Shown: positions 35,256 through 43,411 of the stretch, one piece after another
Position numbering within the stretch: position 1 is the first letter of the stretch
How the letters are laid out: every line of letters starts with the position of its first letter
From: Clostridia bacterium
GTDB lineage: Bacteria; Bacillota_A; Clostridia; Oscillospirales; CAG-272
Assembly: GCA_017501345.1 (NCBI GenBank)
Contig: JAFVXC010000014.1
Span: forward strand, 45,975 to 109,974
DNA: 64,000 nucleotides
Direction of reading: 5' to 3'
The notes under the pieces: model-generated
What the model saw: the letters and a program-made list of their open reading frames with translations, nothing else
Databases searched by the model: none
Told to the model about the DNA's origin: nothing
Translations under genes and position numbers: made by a program

Positions 35256-36608
35256 ATGCCAAACCAAGAAGACACCATTCTCGATCGGAAGCTGCCCTTC
35301 TCTCTCTCTGCGGAGCAAGCGCTCCTCGGCTCGATCCTCATCGATCCGAACGCACTGAACGAGGTCGCCGATCTGATCAGAGATACCGATTTTTACATCA
35401 CCGAGCACACGAAGATCTATCTCGCTCTTCGCGAGCTCTTTCTGACCAATAACGAGATCGACGTCGTGACCCTCGTCGATATGCTCGTACGCCAGGGCGT
35501 ATACGAGAAATCGGGCGGCCAGGAATATATCCGCACCCTCGCCGAGGCAGTCCCGAGCGCAATGAACGTCAAGGACTACGCCCGCATCGTCAAAGATAAG
35601 AGCACCCTGCGTCAGCTGATCGGTGCGTGCTCGGAGATCTCCGATTCGGCGTACAGCGAGCAGGACGCGGTCTCCTCCATCATCGACAGCGCAGAAAATC
35701 GCATTTTCTCGATCGCGCAAGGCAGAGACACGAAAAACTTCCGTCACATCCGCGAGGTGCTCGGCTCGGTCTACGCACATCTGCACGAGATCTCTGCCGA
35801 GGGCGGTGAGGCCGCGCAGGGCACGAAGACCGGATTTTCGGGACTTGACAACGTTCTTGCTGGTATGGGAAACTCCGACCTGATCCTCGTCGGCGCGCGT
35901 CCCGGTATGGGTAAGACGAGCTTTACCCTGAATATTGCATCAAACGTCGCGATCCAGACGAAAAAGAAGGTCGCGATCTTCTCACTCGAAATGTCGGCGG
36001 ATCAGCTCGTTTCGCGTATGCTCTCGAGCGAGGCAATGGTCGACAGCTACGCGCTCAGAAGCGGAAAGCTTTCGCCCGAGGACTGGGTCAAGCTCGGCGA
36101 AGCGTCAAGCAAGCTTTACGAATGTGACATCCTGATCGACGACACCGCAGGCATCACCGTTACGGGCATGAAGGCAAAGCTCCGCCGCGTTGAAAATCTC
36201 GGTCTCGTCTGCATCGACTATCTCCAGCTGATGCATACCGACCGCCACATCGACAACCGCGTGCAGGAGGTCGGTGAGATCTCACGCGCAATGAAAATTA
36301 TGGCAAAGGAGCTGAACGTACCGATCCTCTGCTGCGCGCAGCTTTCGAGAGGTCCCGAATCGAGAACCGACAAAAAGCCGATGCTTTCCGACCTTCGTGA
36401 CTCAGGCTCGATCGAGCAGGACGCCGACGTCGTGCTCTTCCTCTACCGCGGTGAATACTACAACGCCGACGATAACCCCGAAATGAGCGTTGCCGAGGTC
36501 ATTATCGCGAAAAACCGTCACGGCTCGACGGGAACCGTCAAAATGGGCTGGTCGGGACGCTTTACGAAATTCTGTACCCTCGCAGACGAGGATTCCCTGC
36601 CGCAATAA
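35256..36608 (+). CDS. dnaB: Replicative DNA helicase DnaB
   Basis: Hexameric helicase that unwinds DNA at the replication fork. The N-terminal domain (about 1-150) starts with PFSLSAEQALLGSILID. The RecA-like domain has Walker A GARPGMGKTSF, Walker B LVCIDYLQLM, and SRGPESR with DLRDSGSIEQDADVV near the end. An upstream in-frame ATG at 35244 exists, but GGGG six bases before the second ATG (35256) makes MPNQED the likelier start, giving 450 residues. No intein is present. Confidence 0.96.
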   Translation: MPNQEDTILDRKLPFSLSAEQALLGSILIDPNALNEVADLIRDTDFYITEHTKIYLALRELFLTNNEIDVVTLVDMLVRQGVYEKSGGQEYIRTLAEAVPSAMNVKDYARIVKDKSTLRQLIGACSEISDSAYSEQDAVSSIIDSAENRIFSIAQGRDTKNFRHIREVLGSVYAHLHEISAEGGEAAQGTKTGFSGLDNVLAGMGNSDLILVGARPGMGKTSFTLNIASNVAIQTKKKVAIFSLEMSADQLVSRMLSSEAMVDSYALRSGKLSPEDWVKLGEASSKLYECDILIDDTAGITVTGMKAKLRRVENLGLVCIDYLQLMHTDRHIDNRVQEVGEISRAMKIMAKELNVPILCCAQLSRGPESRTDKKPMLSDLRDSGSIEQDADVVLFLYRGEYYNADDNPEMSVAEVIIAKNRHGSTGTVKMGWSGRFTKFCTLADEDSLPQ

Positions 36609-36681
36609 TGCGGTCTCTTTTCCGATATTTATTCGGATGATACCGCCGCTATGGGCAAATACTTGATAGGAGGCGCCCGCT

Positions 36682-38229
36682 TTGAACGAAGACTTTAATT
36701 CAATTATTTCCGCCTCCACACGGAAGCGTTTTCGGGAAACGCTGACCGCTCTGCGGTCGGGGCACTGTATTCCCGAGCCTCCCGAGGGCTACCGCGCGCC
36801 GTCAGAGCTTCTCGCAGAAGCCGACGGCAAACCGCTCCTGCTCGGCTTTTCGGGCGGGATCGACTCCTCGGTGCTCCTTTTCTTCACTTATTTCTATGCA
36901 TCAAAGCAAAATCTGCCTCTGCATCTCGTGCACCTTCACCACGGCATTCGTGGCGAGGAAGCAGACAGAGACGCGGCGTTTGCCGAGGAGATCGCGGCGC
37001 TTTACGGATTGCCGATCACTCTCGTGCACAAAAACGTCCCCGAGATCGCCAAGGAGAGAGGCGAAAGCACCGAAACGGCAGCACGGCATACACGATACGA
37101 GGTGTTCGAGTCGGTTATGCATGAAAAAGGGATCGAGATCCTCCTCACGGCACACAACGCGGACGATCAGCTCGAAACCGTCCTCTTTCACCTTCTCAGG
37201 GGAAGCGGACTGTCGGGGCTTTGCGGCATCCCACCCGTGCGCCCGATCGAGAGCGGATGCGTCGTGCGCCCCCTCCTCGAGGTCTCCCGCACAGAAATCG
37301 AGCGAGTCGTTGCGCTTTACGGCATTCCCTACGTCGTTGACAGCACCAACAGCGACGTTTCCTACACGAGAAACCGCCTGCGGAAGGAGATCATTCCCGC
37401 ACTTCGCGAGATCGCACCTACACCCGAAAAGTCGGCCTCGCGTCTCACCGCTTCCCTGCGCCGTGATAAGGCATACCTCGAATCCGAGGCTTCAGCACTC
37501 CTTTCTCTTTCCGAAACGGGGGACGGACTTGACCGTTCACGCATCGCTTCGGCACCCGATCCGATCGCACTTCGTGCCCTGCTCCGCTACTGGCAAAGCG
37601 TCGTTCCAAGCCTCGACAGCTATTCCTCGATGCACCTCGACGCACTCCTCGACTTCGTGAAAAACGGCAGAAACGGGACGCATCTTTCCCTCAGACAGGC
37701 AACAGCATCTCTTGAAAACGATCGTCTTGTTATCAGGAGGGGCAAGCCAAGCCACGATCGCAAGGTCATCCCCCCCTTCACGCGTATGCTATCGAACGGC
37801 GAAAACGAGATCCCCGAGCTCGGCATAGTCCTCTTCCTCGGCACTCCCGAGGAGGCGCACACGTATCTTGACGGATCCTGTCGGGTCGTTCCGAAAAACG
37901 TCCAAAACATTTACAATTTATCCACACAAATCGTATTCTCTTTTGATACAATAGAAAAGCGAATGCATACACTTCCGTTGTCCGTGCGTCCCCGCAGAGC
38001 GGGTGACCGCATTTTAACACGCGGAATGCATCGCTCGCTCCGTACGCTTTGCAACGAAGCGCACCTTTCCCCCGAGGCGCGAGAACGCCTCGCCGTCATC
38101 ACACTCGGTGATGAAATCCTCTGGATCCCGGGCCTCGCCGTCCGCGACGGGCTTGTACCAAAGCCACAGGAGGAGCACTCGGTGAGAGTCCTGCTCCTTC
38201 TTACGAAGGTCCCTCCGGACAGAGACTGA
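36682..38229 (+). CDS. tilS: tRNA(Ile)-lysidine synthase
   Basis: TilS converts cytidine to lysidine in the anticodon of tRNA-Ile(CAT). The PP-loop SGGIDSS is at residues 57-63. The catalytic domain continues with [17 protein letters not shown] and [27 protein letters not shown], both typical. The TilS C-terminal domain follows (about 390-515). The 515-residue protein uses a TTG start: AGGAGG lies eight bases upstream, and no ATG fits. tilS is followed by ftsH as in Bacillus, but hpt, which often lies between them, is missing. Confidence 0.94.
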   Translation: MNEDFNSIISASTRKRFRETLTALRSGHCIPEPPEGYRAPSELLAEADGKPLLLGFSGGIDSSVLLFFTYFYASKQNLPLHLVHLHHGIRGEEADRDAAFAEEIAALYGLPITLVHKNVPEIAKERGESTETAARHTRYEVFESVMHEKGIEILLTAHNADDQLETVLFHLLRGSGLSGLCGIPPVRPIESGCVVRPLLEVSRTEIERVVALYGIPYVVDSTNSDVSYTRNRLRKEIIPALREIAPTPEKSASRLTASLRRDKAYLESEASALLSLSETGDGLDRSRIASAPDPIALRALLRYWQSVVPSLDSYSSMHLDALLDFVKNGRNGTHLSLRQATASLENDRLVIRRGKPSHDRKVIPPFTRMLSNGENEIPELGIVLFLGTPEEAHTYLDGSCRVVPKNVQNIYNLSTQIVFSFDTIEKRMHTLPLSVRPRRAGDRILTRGMHRSLRTLCNEAHLSPEARERLAVITLGDEILWIPGLAVRDGLVPKPQEEHSVRVLLLLTKVPPDRD

Positions 38230-38302
38230 CCTCTCGAAAATATTACATTTATATATATACTACCTATGGGAGCATCCCACAGAAAGGCACGGTTATATCG
38301 CT

Positions 38303-40354
38303 TTGAAAAACAAATTCGGTCTGGTTATATTTTATATTCTTCTTTTCGTCGGCTTCATCTTCGTTCTGAGCCGCGTGCTCGGCTCGGGCAAAACGATCGA
38401 GAAGATGGAGGACTACAGTGAGGTCGTCGAGATCTTCCGCGACAACGAGGTCGCAGAATTCAAGGTCAGCTCCAAATATCTTCTCACGGTCAAATTGACC
38501 GACGGCACGACGAAGACCTATCAGTTTGACGCGCAGTCCTTCAGCATCTTCTATAACGATCTGTCGGACACCATCCTTGAAAATCACGCGTCGGGTGTAC
38601 TCACGACCTACGAGTACGAGCCCGAATCCTCCTGGCCTCGCTGGCTCAGCTTTTTGCCGATTATCATTCTCGTCGTTCTCCTCATCGTCTGGATCTTCTT
38701 TATGAATTCCGCGATGAACGGTAAGGGCGGCGCGGGCAAGATGAACAGCTTCGGCAAGGCGCGCGTCAAGACTCCGCAGAACGATAAGAACCGCGTTCTC
38801 TTCCGCGACGTCGCGGGAGCGGACGAGGAAAAGGCAGAGCTTCAGGAGGTCGTTCAGTTCCTGAAGGATCCCTCGAAATTCACGCGTCTCGGTGCAAAGA
38901 TCCCGCACGGCGTCCTGCTCGTAGGCCCTCCCGGCACGGGTAAGACTCTGCTTGCAAAGGCGGTTGCGGGAGAGGCAGGCGTTCCCTTCCTTTCGATCTC
39001 GGGCTCGGATTTCGTTGAAATGTACGTCGGCGTCGGCGCATCGCGTGTCCGTGACCTGTTCGAGACCGCGCGCAAATCCCCCGCCGCAATCATTTTCATC
39101 GACGAGATCGATGCAGTCGGACGACACAGAGGCGCAGGTCTCGGCGGCGGTCACGACGAGCGTGAGCAGACCCTGAACCAGCTTCTCGTCGAAATGGACG
39201 GATTCGGCTCCCACGAGGGCATCATCGTCATCGCGGCGACCAACCGCCCCGACATTCTCGACCCCGCCCTGCTCCGTCCCGGACGCTTCGACCGTCAGAT
39301 CACGGTCAACTATCCCGACCTTCAGGGCAGAACCGATATTCTGAAGGTCCACGCACGCAATAAGCCGATGGAAAAGGACGTATCCCTTGAGGAGATCGCG
39401 CGCATCACGATCGGCTTCACGGGTGCGGATCTCGCAAACCTTCTGAATGAAGCAGCCCTTCTCGCGGCACGCCGCGGCAAGGCTCTGATCGGCATGTACG
39501 ACATCAAGGATTCCCTGATCCGCATTGAGGTCGGTCCTACGAAGAAGTCCCGCAAGATGAAGGAGCGCGAGCTGAAAAATACCGCATATCACGAAGCGGG
39601 CCACGCGATCGTGCGCCATATGCTTCCCACGCTCGATCCCGTTACGCAGATCTCGATCATCCCGAGCGGTAAGGCACTCGGATACACGATGTACGCACCG
39701 ACGGAGGACCGTTACAGCGTCTACAAGCAGGAGATGGAGGATAATATCGCTTCCCTGCTCGGCGGCAGAGTAGCCGAGGAGATCATCTTCGGCGATGTCT
39801 CGGGCGGCGCATCGAACGACATTCAGCGTGCCACCAAGAGCGCACAGCAAATGGTCACAAAGCTCGGTATGTCGACCCTGCTCGGTCCGATCTGCTACGG
39901 CTCGGATCAGGGTGAGGTCTTCCTCGGCAGAGATTTCAACTCGTCGCAGGATTACTCCGACGACACCGCCAAGAAGATCGATGAGGAGGTACACCGCATC
40001 ATCACCGAGGCCTACGAAAAGGCACGGAAGATCCTTACGGACAATATGGATAAGCTCCACTTCATCTCGGAATTCCTTCTGAAGAACGAGGTAATGGACG
40101 GCGAGCAGTTCAGAGCCGCTATGGCGGGTGATAAGACCTTCGAGGAGCTCGAGGATATGACCGAGGCAAAGCTCCGCCGCAGCCGCGAGGAGAACGACCG
40201 CCGTCTCGCCGAAGAGGCGAAGAAGGCCGAGGAGGAGGCAGCGCGCCGCGAGCGCGAGACCGAACGCGAGCGCGAAGCGCGCAGATTCCGTAACGATCGC
40301 GACGATGATAACAACAATAATTCCGAGGGAAATCGCTTCGGCGGAAACCACTGA
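38303..40354 (+). CDS. ftsH: ATP-dependent zinc metalloprotease FtsH
   Basis: FtsH is a hexameric membrane protease that removes damaged or short-lived proteins. Two membrane helices (about 5-22 and 112-134) flank an outside domain. The AAA module has GPPGTGKT near 207-214 and [10 protein letters not shown]; the zinc motif HEAGH is at 430-434. The 683-residue length is normal, with a charged tail rich in Glu, Arg and Asn. The frame begins with TTG at 38303; the AAAGG upstream is 15 bases away, so the start is less certain, though the helix right after it fits. A strong terminator follows. Confidence 0.96.
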   Translation: MKNKFGLVIFYILLFVGFIFVLSRVLGSGKTIEKMEDYSEVVEIFRDNEVAEFKVSSKYLLTVKLTDGTTKTYQFDAQSFSIFYNDLSDTILENHASGVLTTYEYEPESSWPRWLSFLPIIILVVLLIVWIFFMNSAMNGKGGAGKMNSFGKARVKTPQNDKNRVLFRDVAGADEEKAELQEVVQFLKDPSKFTRLGAKIPHGVLLVGPPGTGKTLLAKAVAGEAGVPFLSISGSDFVEMYVGVGASRVRDLFETARKSPAAIIFIDEIDAVGRHRGAGLGGGHDEREQTLNQLLVEMDGFGSHEGIIVIAATNRPDILDPALLRPGRFDRQITVNYPDLQGRTDILKVHARNKPMEKDVSLEEIARITIGFTGADLANLLNEAALLAARRGKALIGMYDIKDSLIRIEVGPTKKSRKMKERELKNTAYHEAGHAIVRHMLPTLDPVTQISIIPSGKALGYTMYAPTEDRYSVYKQEMEDNIASLLGGRVAEEIIFGDVSGGASNDIQRATKSAQQMVTKLGMSTLLGPICYGSDQGEVFLGRDFNSSQDYSDDTAKKIDEEVHRIITEAYEKARKILTDNMDKLHFISEFLLKNEVMDGEQFRAAMAGDKTFEELEDMTEAKLRRSREENDRRLAEEAKKAEEEAARRERETEREREARRFRNDRDDDNNNNSEGNRFGGNH

Positions 40355-40372
40355 CGAAAACAACCTGACAGC

Positions 40373-40409
40373 AACCGACCGTCTCCTTGTCGAGACGGTC
40401 GGTTTTTGC
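40373..40409 (+). terminator. Terminator after ftsH
   Basis: AACCGACCGTCTC pairs perfectly with GAGACGGTCGGTT over 13 bases with a six-base loop, followed by a T-run. It ends the gdpP-ftsH group. Confidence 0.93.
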
Positions 40410-40624
40410 GTTTTCGGGTTACCGGCAAGAAGAAAAGCCAATACACGCTCCCCACTCTCACCCCCCTGTCGCTCTGCGCATAAAATGTCGATAGCCGCCG
40501 AGCGATATTTTTCCTTTATAAATACCGTCGCGGTGATTAAAAGGCTTCGCTCTGCGGCAAAATAGACTTGCACGGTGGGCACGTCCCCCGCATAAGCCAC
40601 ATAAGCGAAACGGAGTGTAAGAAT

Positions 40625-41059
40625 ATGAGTGTGAAACGAGGAGATATTTATTACGCCGACCTCAGTCCCGTGGTCGGCTCCGAGCAGGGCGGGCTTCGCC
40701 CCGTTCTTATCATACAGAACGACATCGGTAACAGGTATAGCCCGACCGTGATCGCCGCAGCGATCACGTCAAGAATGGGAAAGACCAAGCTGCCAACGCA
40801 CATCGACATCTACGCCGCCCGCGCGGGACTGCAGAAGGATTCGGTCATCCTGCTTGAGCAGATCCGAACGCTCGATAAAAGACGGCTGAGAGAAAAGATG
40901 GGGCATCTCGATGAGGAGGCTATGCGTGCGGTGGACAACGCCATCGCGGTCAGCTTCGGGCTCCCCATAGGTCTCCGCACGGCACAGAGAGCAGGCGAAA
41001 TCCCCACAGACGAGCACCCCGCCGCCGCCGCGCTCGAGGAACGGAAGGACGTAACGTAA
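40625..41059 (+). CDS. mazF: MazF/PemK-type endoribonuclease without adjacent antitoxin
   Basis: A 144-residue member of the MazF/NdoA family of sequence-specific mRNA interferases. It opens [23 protein letters not shown], with the conserved GxEQxGxRPVLI motif, then TVIAAAITS and the ending [12 protein letters not shown]. The start was set at this methionine, with GGAG nine bases upstream; a longer frame has no support. No mazE or other antitoxin frame was found in the 270 bases upstream or just downstream, so the partner, if any, is elsewhere. The last 20 residues are an acidic, Ala-rich tail. Confidence 0.9.
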   Translation: MSVKRGDIYYADLSPVVGSEQGGLRPVLIIQNDIGNRYSPTVIAAAITSRMGKTKLPTHIDIYAARAGLQKDSVILLEQIRTLDKRRLREKMGHLDEEAMRAVDNAIAVSFGLPIGLRTAQRAGEIPTDEHPAAAALEERKDVT

Positions 41060-41163
41060 GAAGAGCAAAAACCAAATTACCACAGTCACGGATGATTCTG
41101 CTCCGCATCTCGCAAAAAAGCGGCGCAGATGGGGAAAAATTCAAAAAAATATCGTCAAATCTC

Positions 41164-41192
41164 TTGATTTATTCACAAAGCTATGATATACT
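41164..41192 (+). promoter_or_regulatory. Promoter of the fba gene
   Basis: TTGATT (41164-41169) and TATACT (41187-41192) are 17 bases apart. It is followed by a leader with two hairpins before the fba ribosome binding site. Confidence 0.78.
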
Positions 41193-41208
41193 GTTATTTA
41201 GAAAAATA

Positions 41209-41242
41209 GGGGCTTCGGAAGGAGCCCCCGCCACACAGTGGC
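41209..41242 (+). promoter_or_regulatory. Two small hairpins in the fba leader
   Basis: GGGGCT pairs with AGCCCC (41209-41228), and GCCAC pairs with GTGGC (41230-41242). They lie between the promoter and the ribosome binding site and may protect or regulate the message of this highly expressed glycolytic gene. Confidence 0.45.
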
Positions 41243-41279
41243 ATTCGAGTATTTCTAAATTTTAAGGAGAGGTAAAATC

Positions 41280-42245
41280 ATGGCTCTTGTCACCACGACC
41301 GAAATGTTTAAGAAGGCTTATGAAGGCCACTACGCAATCGGTGCATTCAACATCAACAATATGGAGATCATCCAGGCGATCACCGAGGCTGCTGCCGAGG
41401 AAAAGTCCCCCGTTATTCTTCAGGTTTCCGCAGGCGCACGCAAGTACGCAAAGCATGCTTACCTGATGGCACTCGCTAAGGCAGCGATTGAGGATAGCGG
41501 AATCGATCTCGCGCTTCACCTCGACCACGGCGCAGATTTCGAGATCTGCAAGTCCTGTATCGACGGCGGCTTCTCGTCGGTTATGATCGACGGCTCCCAC
41601 CACTCCTTCGAGGACAACATCGCTCTTACCCGCAAGGTCGTTGAGTACGCTCACGAGCGTGGCTGCGTCGTCGAGGGCGAGCTCGGCAGACTTGCAGGCG
41701 TCGAGGACGACGTTAAGGTCAGCGCAGCTGACTCCTCCTACACGAGACCCGAGGAGGTTGAGGAATTCGTAACCAGAACGGGCGTTGACTCTCTCGCGAT
41801 CGCGATCGGTACCTCGCACGGTGCGTTCAAGTTCACCCCCGCTCAGTGCACGAGAAATGAGGAAGGCATCCTCGTTCCCCCTCCGCTCCGCTTCGACATT
41901 CTCGAAGAGATCGAAAAGAAGCTCCCCGGCTTCCCGATCGTTCTCCACGGCGCTTCCTCGGTTCCCCAAGAGTACGTTAAGGAGATCAACGCGATCGGCG
42001 GCAGACTCCCGGATGCGATCGGCATTCCCGAGGAGCAGCTCCGCAAGGCAGCAAAGATGGCGGTCTGCAAGATCAACATCGACTCTGACATCCGTCTCGC
42101 TATGACCGCAGGCATCCGCCGCACCCTCACGAACGATCCCGCTGTATTCGACCCCCGCGGCTACCTCACCACCGCTCGCGACGAGGTCAAGAAGATGGTC
42201 AAGCACAAGATCGTCAACGTGCTCGGCTCGAACGGCTCTCTTTAA
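41280..42245 (+). CDS. fba: Class II fructose-1,6-bisphosphate aldolase
   Basis: Zinc-dependent glycolytic enzyme that splits fructose 1,6-bisphosphate into dihydroxyacetone phosphate and glyceraldehyde 3-phosphate. The 321-residue protein shows the family motifs HLDHGADFE (about 78-86), VMIDGSHHSFEDN, VEGELG and LHGASSVP, which hold the zinc ligands and phosphate sites. A strong AAGGAGAGG ribosome binding site precedes the ATG, and the gene has its own promoter, in line with high expression. Confidence 0.97.
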   Translation: MALVTTTEMFKKAYEGHYAIGAFNINNMEIIQAITEAAAEEKSPVILQVSAGARKYAKHAYLMALAKAAIEDSGIDLALHLDHGADFEICKSCIDGGFSSVMIDGSHHSFEDNIALTRKVVEYAHERGCVVEGELGRLAGVEDDVKVSAADSSYTRPEEVEEFVTRTGVDSLAIAIGTSHGAFKFTPAQCTRNEEGILVPPPLRFDILEEIEKKLPGFPIVLHGASSVPQEYVKEINAIGGRLPDAIGIPEEQLRKAAKMAVCKINIDSDIRLAMTAGIRRTLTNDPAVFDPRGYLTTARDEVKKMVKHKIVNVLGSNGSL

Positions 42246-42291
42246 GCCATCGATCCAAAATGTCCGTGCTTGAATACGCGGATATTCCCTG

Positions 42292-43062
42292 ATGAAATAC
42301 ACTGAAAAATACACGATAAACTGGCACGACACCGGATGTGACCGATCGGCAGCTCCCTCCCGTATCCTCGGCTATATGCAGGAAACGGCATCGCGACACT
42401 GTCGCTTCCTCGGCCACGATCTCGACGTTTTGCGTGACGAAAAGGCACTCGGCTTCGTCGTCATACGCTTCTCGGTCGAGATGCTTGCACCGCTTTATGC
42501 GTACGATGAGGTCACTGTCGACACCTGGGTACCCGAAAGCCACGGACTGTTCTTCAACCGTTGCTACGAGATCAGGCGCGGCAGTGAAACCGTCGCACGA
42601 GGCCTCTCGGTCTCCTCGCTGCTTAACCTCAAAACGCGCGACTTTATGCGTGTCACCGATTACGATTTCGGCTTTGAGGAGGAGGCAATGATCGAGCTAT
42701 CCAAAACGTTGCCGACGAGACTGCGCTTCAAGAAGGATCTATCCCTTTCCGAGGTTGCAGAAAGACGGATCGTTTGCTCGGATCTCGACTACAATCTCCA
42801 TATGAACAACACCCGCTACGCCGATATGCTTTCAGACTATTTGCCAAGCCGCACGGAAAAGCGCATCACTTCGCTCGTGCTTTCCTATCTGCACGAGGCA
42901 CGCTACGGCGATACACTCCGGGTCTTCTGCGGAGAAGAGCAGGATAGCGAGTCCGGAACAGCGTATTGTCTTCGCGCACTAAGCGAGGACGGGACGCCTG
43001 TTACCGAGGCGCGGATCACGGTCGAGCCTATTACTTGTGAAACAAAAAATAATTTTATGTGA
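42292..43062 (+). CDS. Acyl-ACP thioesterase
   Basis: Releases fatty acids from acyl carrier protein. The 256-residue protein has two hot-dog folds: an N-terminal one starting YTINWHDTGCDRSAAPSRILGYMQE, and a C-terminal one with the catalytic pattern SDLDYNLHMNNTRYADM near residues 163-179, where Asp, Asn and His match the plant and bacterial Acyl-ACP_TE family. It starts 46 bases after fba, so the two may be co-transcribed. Bacterial members release short or medium chains; the chain length here is unknown. Confidence 0.9.
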   Translation: MKYTEKYTINWHDTGCDRSAAPSRILGYMQETASRHCRFLGHDLDVLRDEKALGFVVIRFSVEMLAPLYAYDEVTVDTWVPESHGLFFNRCYEIRRGSETVARGLSVSSLLNLKTRDFMRVTDYDFGFEEEAMIELSKTLPTRLRFKKDLSLSEVAERRIVCSDLDYNLHMNNTRYADMLSDYLPSRTEKRITSLVLSYLHEARYGDTLRVFCGEEQDSESGTAYCLRALSEDGTPVTEARITVEPITCETKNNFM

Positions 43063-43075
43063 TAAGGAGATACAG

Positions 43076-43360
43076 ATGATGAATTTTCTCGAAAAGTTCC
43101 GCCCCTGTAAGGTCGTGGAAATTGAAGAGCCCTCGGTTTGGGCAAAGATCGGCAAGGGAATTCTGATCGGCGTCGGCGTAATCGCCGGCATCGCGGCAGT
43201 CTTCACCGCTGTCGAGGTTATTCTCGTTAAGGTCTTCAAGAAGTGCATCACCTTTACGGTTCAGTGCACCGACCTCTCGTGCTACGACGAGGATGAGGAC
43301 GAGGAATGCGAGGAAGCGTGCGAAGGCGACGACGCTTCCGAGGAGACCGTTACTGAATAA
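43076..43360 (+). CDS. Small membrane protein with an acidic, Cys-containing tail
   Basis: A 94-residue protein not recognised as a known family. It opens MMNFLEKFRPCKVVEIEE, has one hydrophobic helix (about 27-52, GILIGVGVIAGIAAVFTAVE) and ends in a tail rich in Asp and Glu with several Cys. The start was set at 43076: AAGGAG lies six bases upstream. It follows the thioesterase by only 13 bases and ends at a strong terminator, so it belongs to that unit. Confidence 0.75.
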   Translation: MMNFLEKFRPCKVVEIEEPSVWAKIGKGILIGVGVIAGIAAVFTAVEVILVKVFKKCITFTVQCTDLSCYDEDEDEECEEACEGDDASEETVTE

Positions 43361-43368
43361 TCCCCCCC

Positions 43369-43409
43369 AAAAAGGCGCCCGCAGACGTTTCGTCTGTGGG
43401 TGCCTTTTT
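43369..43409. terminator. Bidirectional terminator between the small membrane protein and topB
   Basis: AAAAAGGC and GCCTTTTT flank an inner helix of CCCGCAGACG with CGTCTGTGGG. A- and T-runs on the two sides allow it to stop transcription from both the forward gene and the reverse topB. Confidence 0.9.
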
Positions 43410-43411
43410 CT

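Noticed and set aside
38264..40600. Reverse frame of 778 codons opposite ftsH
   Set aside because: Antisense shadow of ftsH; no motif, no ribosome binding site.
40405..40624. Search for a mazE antitoxin upstream of mazF
   Set aside because: Only a 26-codon basic frame (start 40485) was found, without ribosome binding site or antitoxin features.
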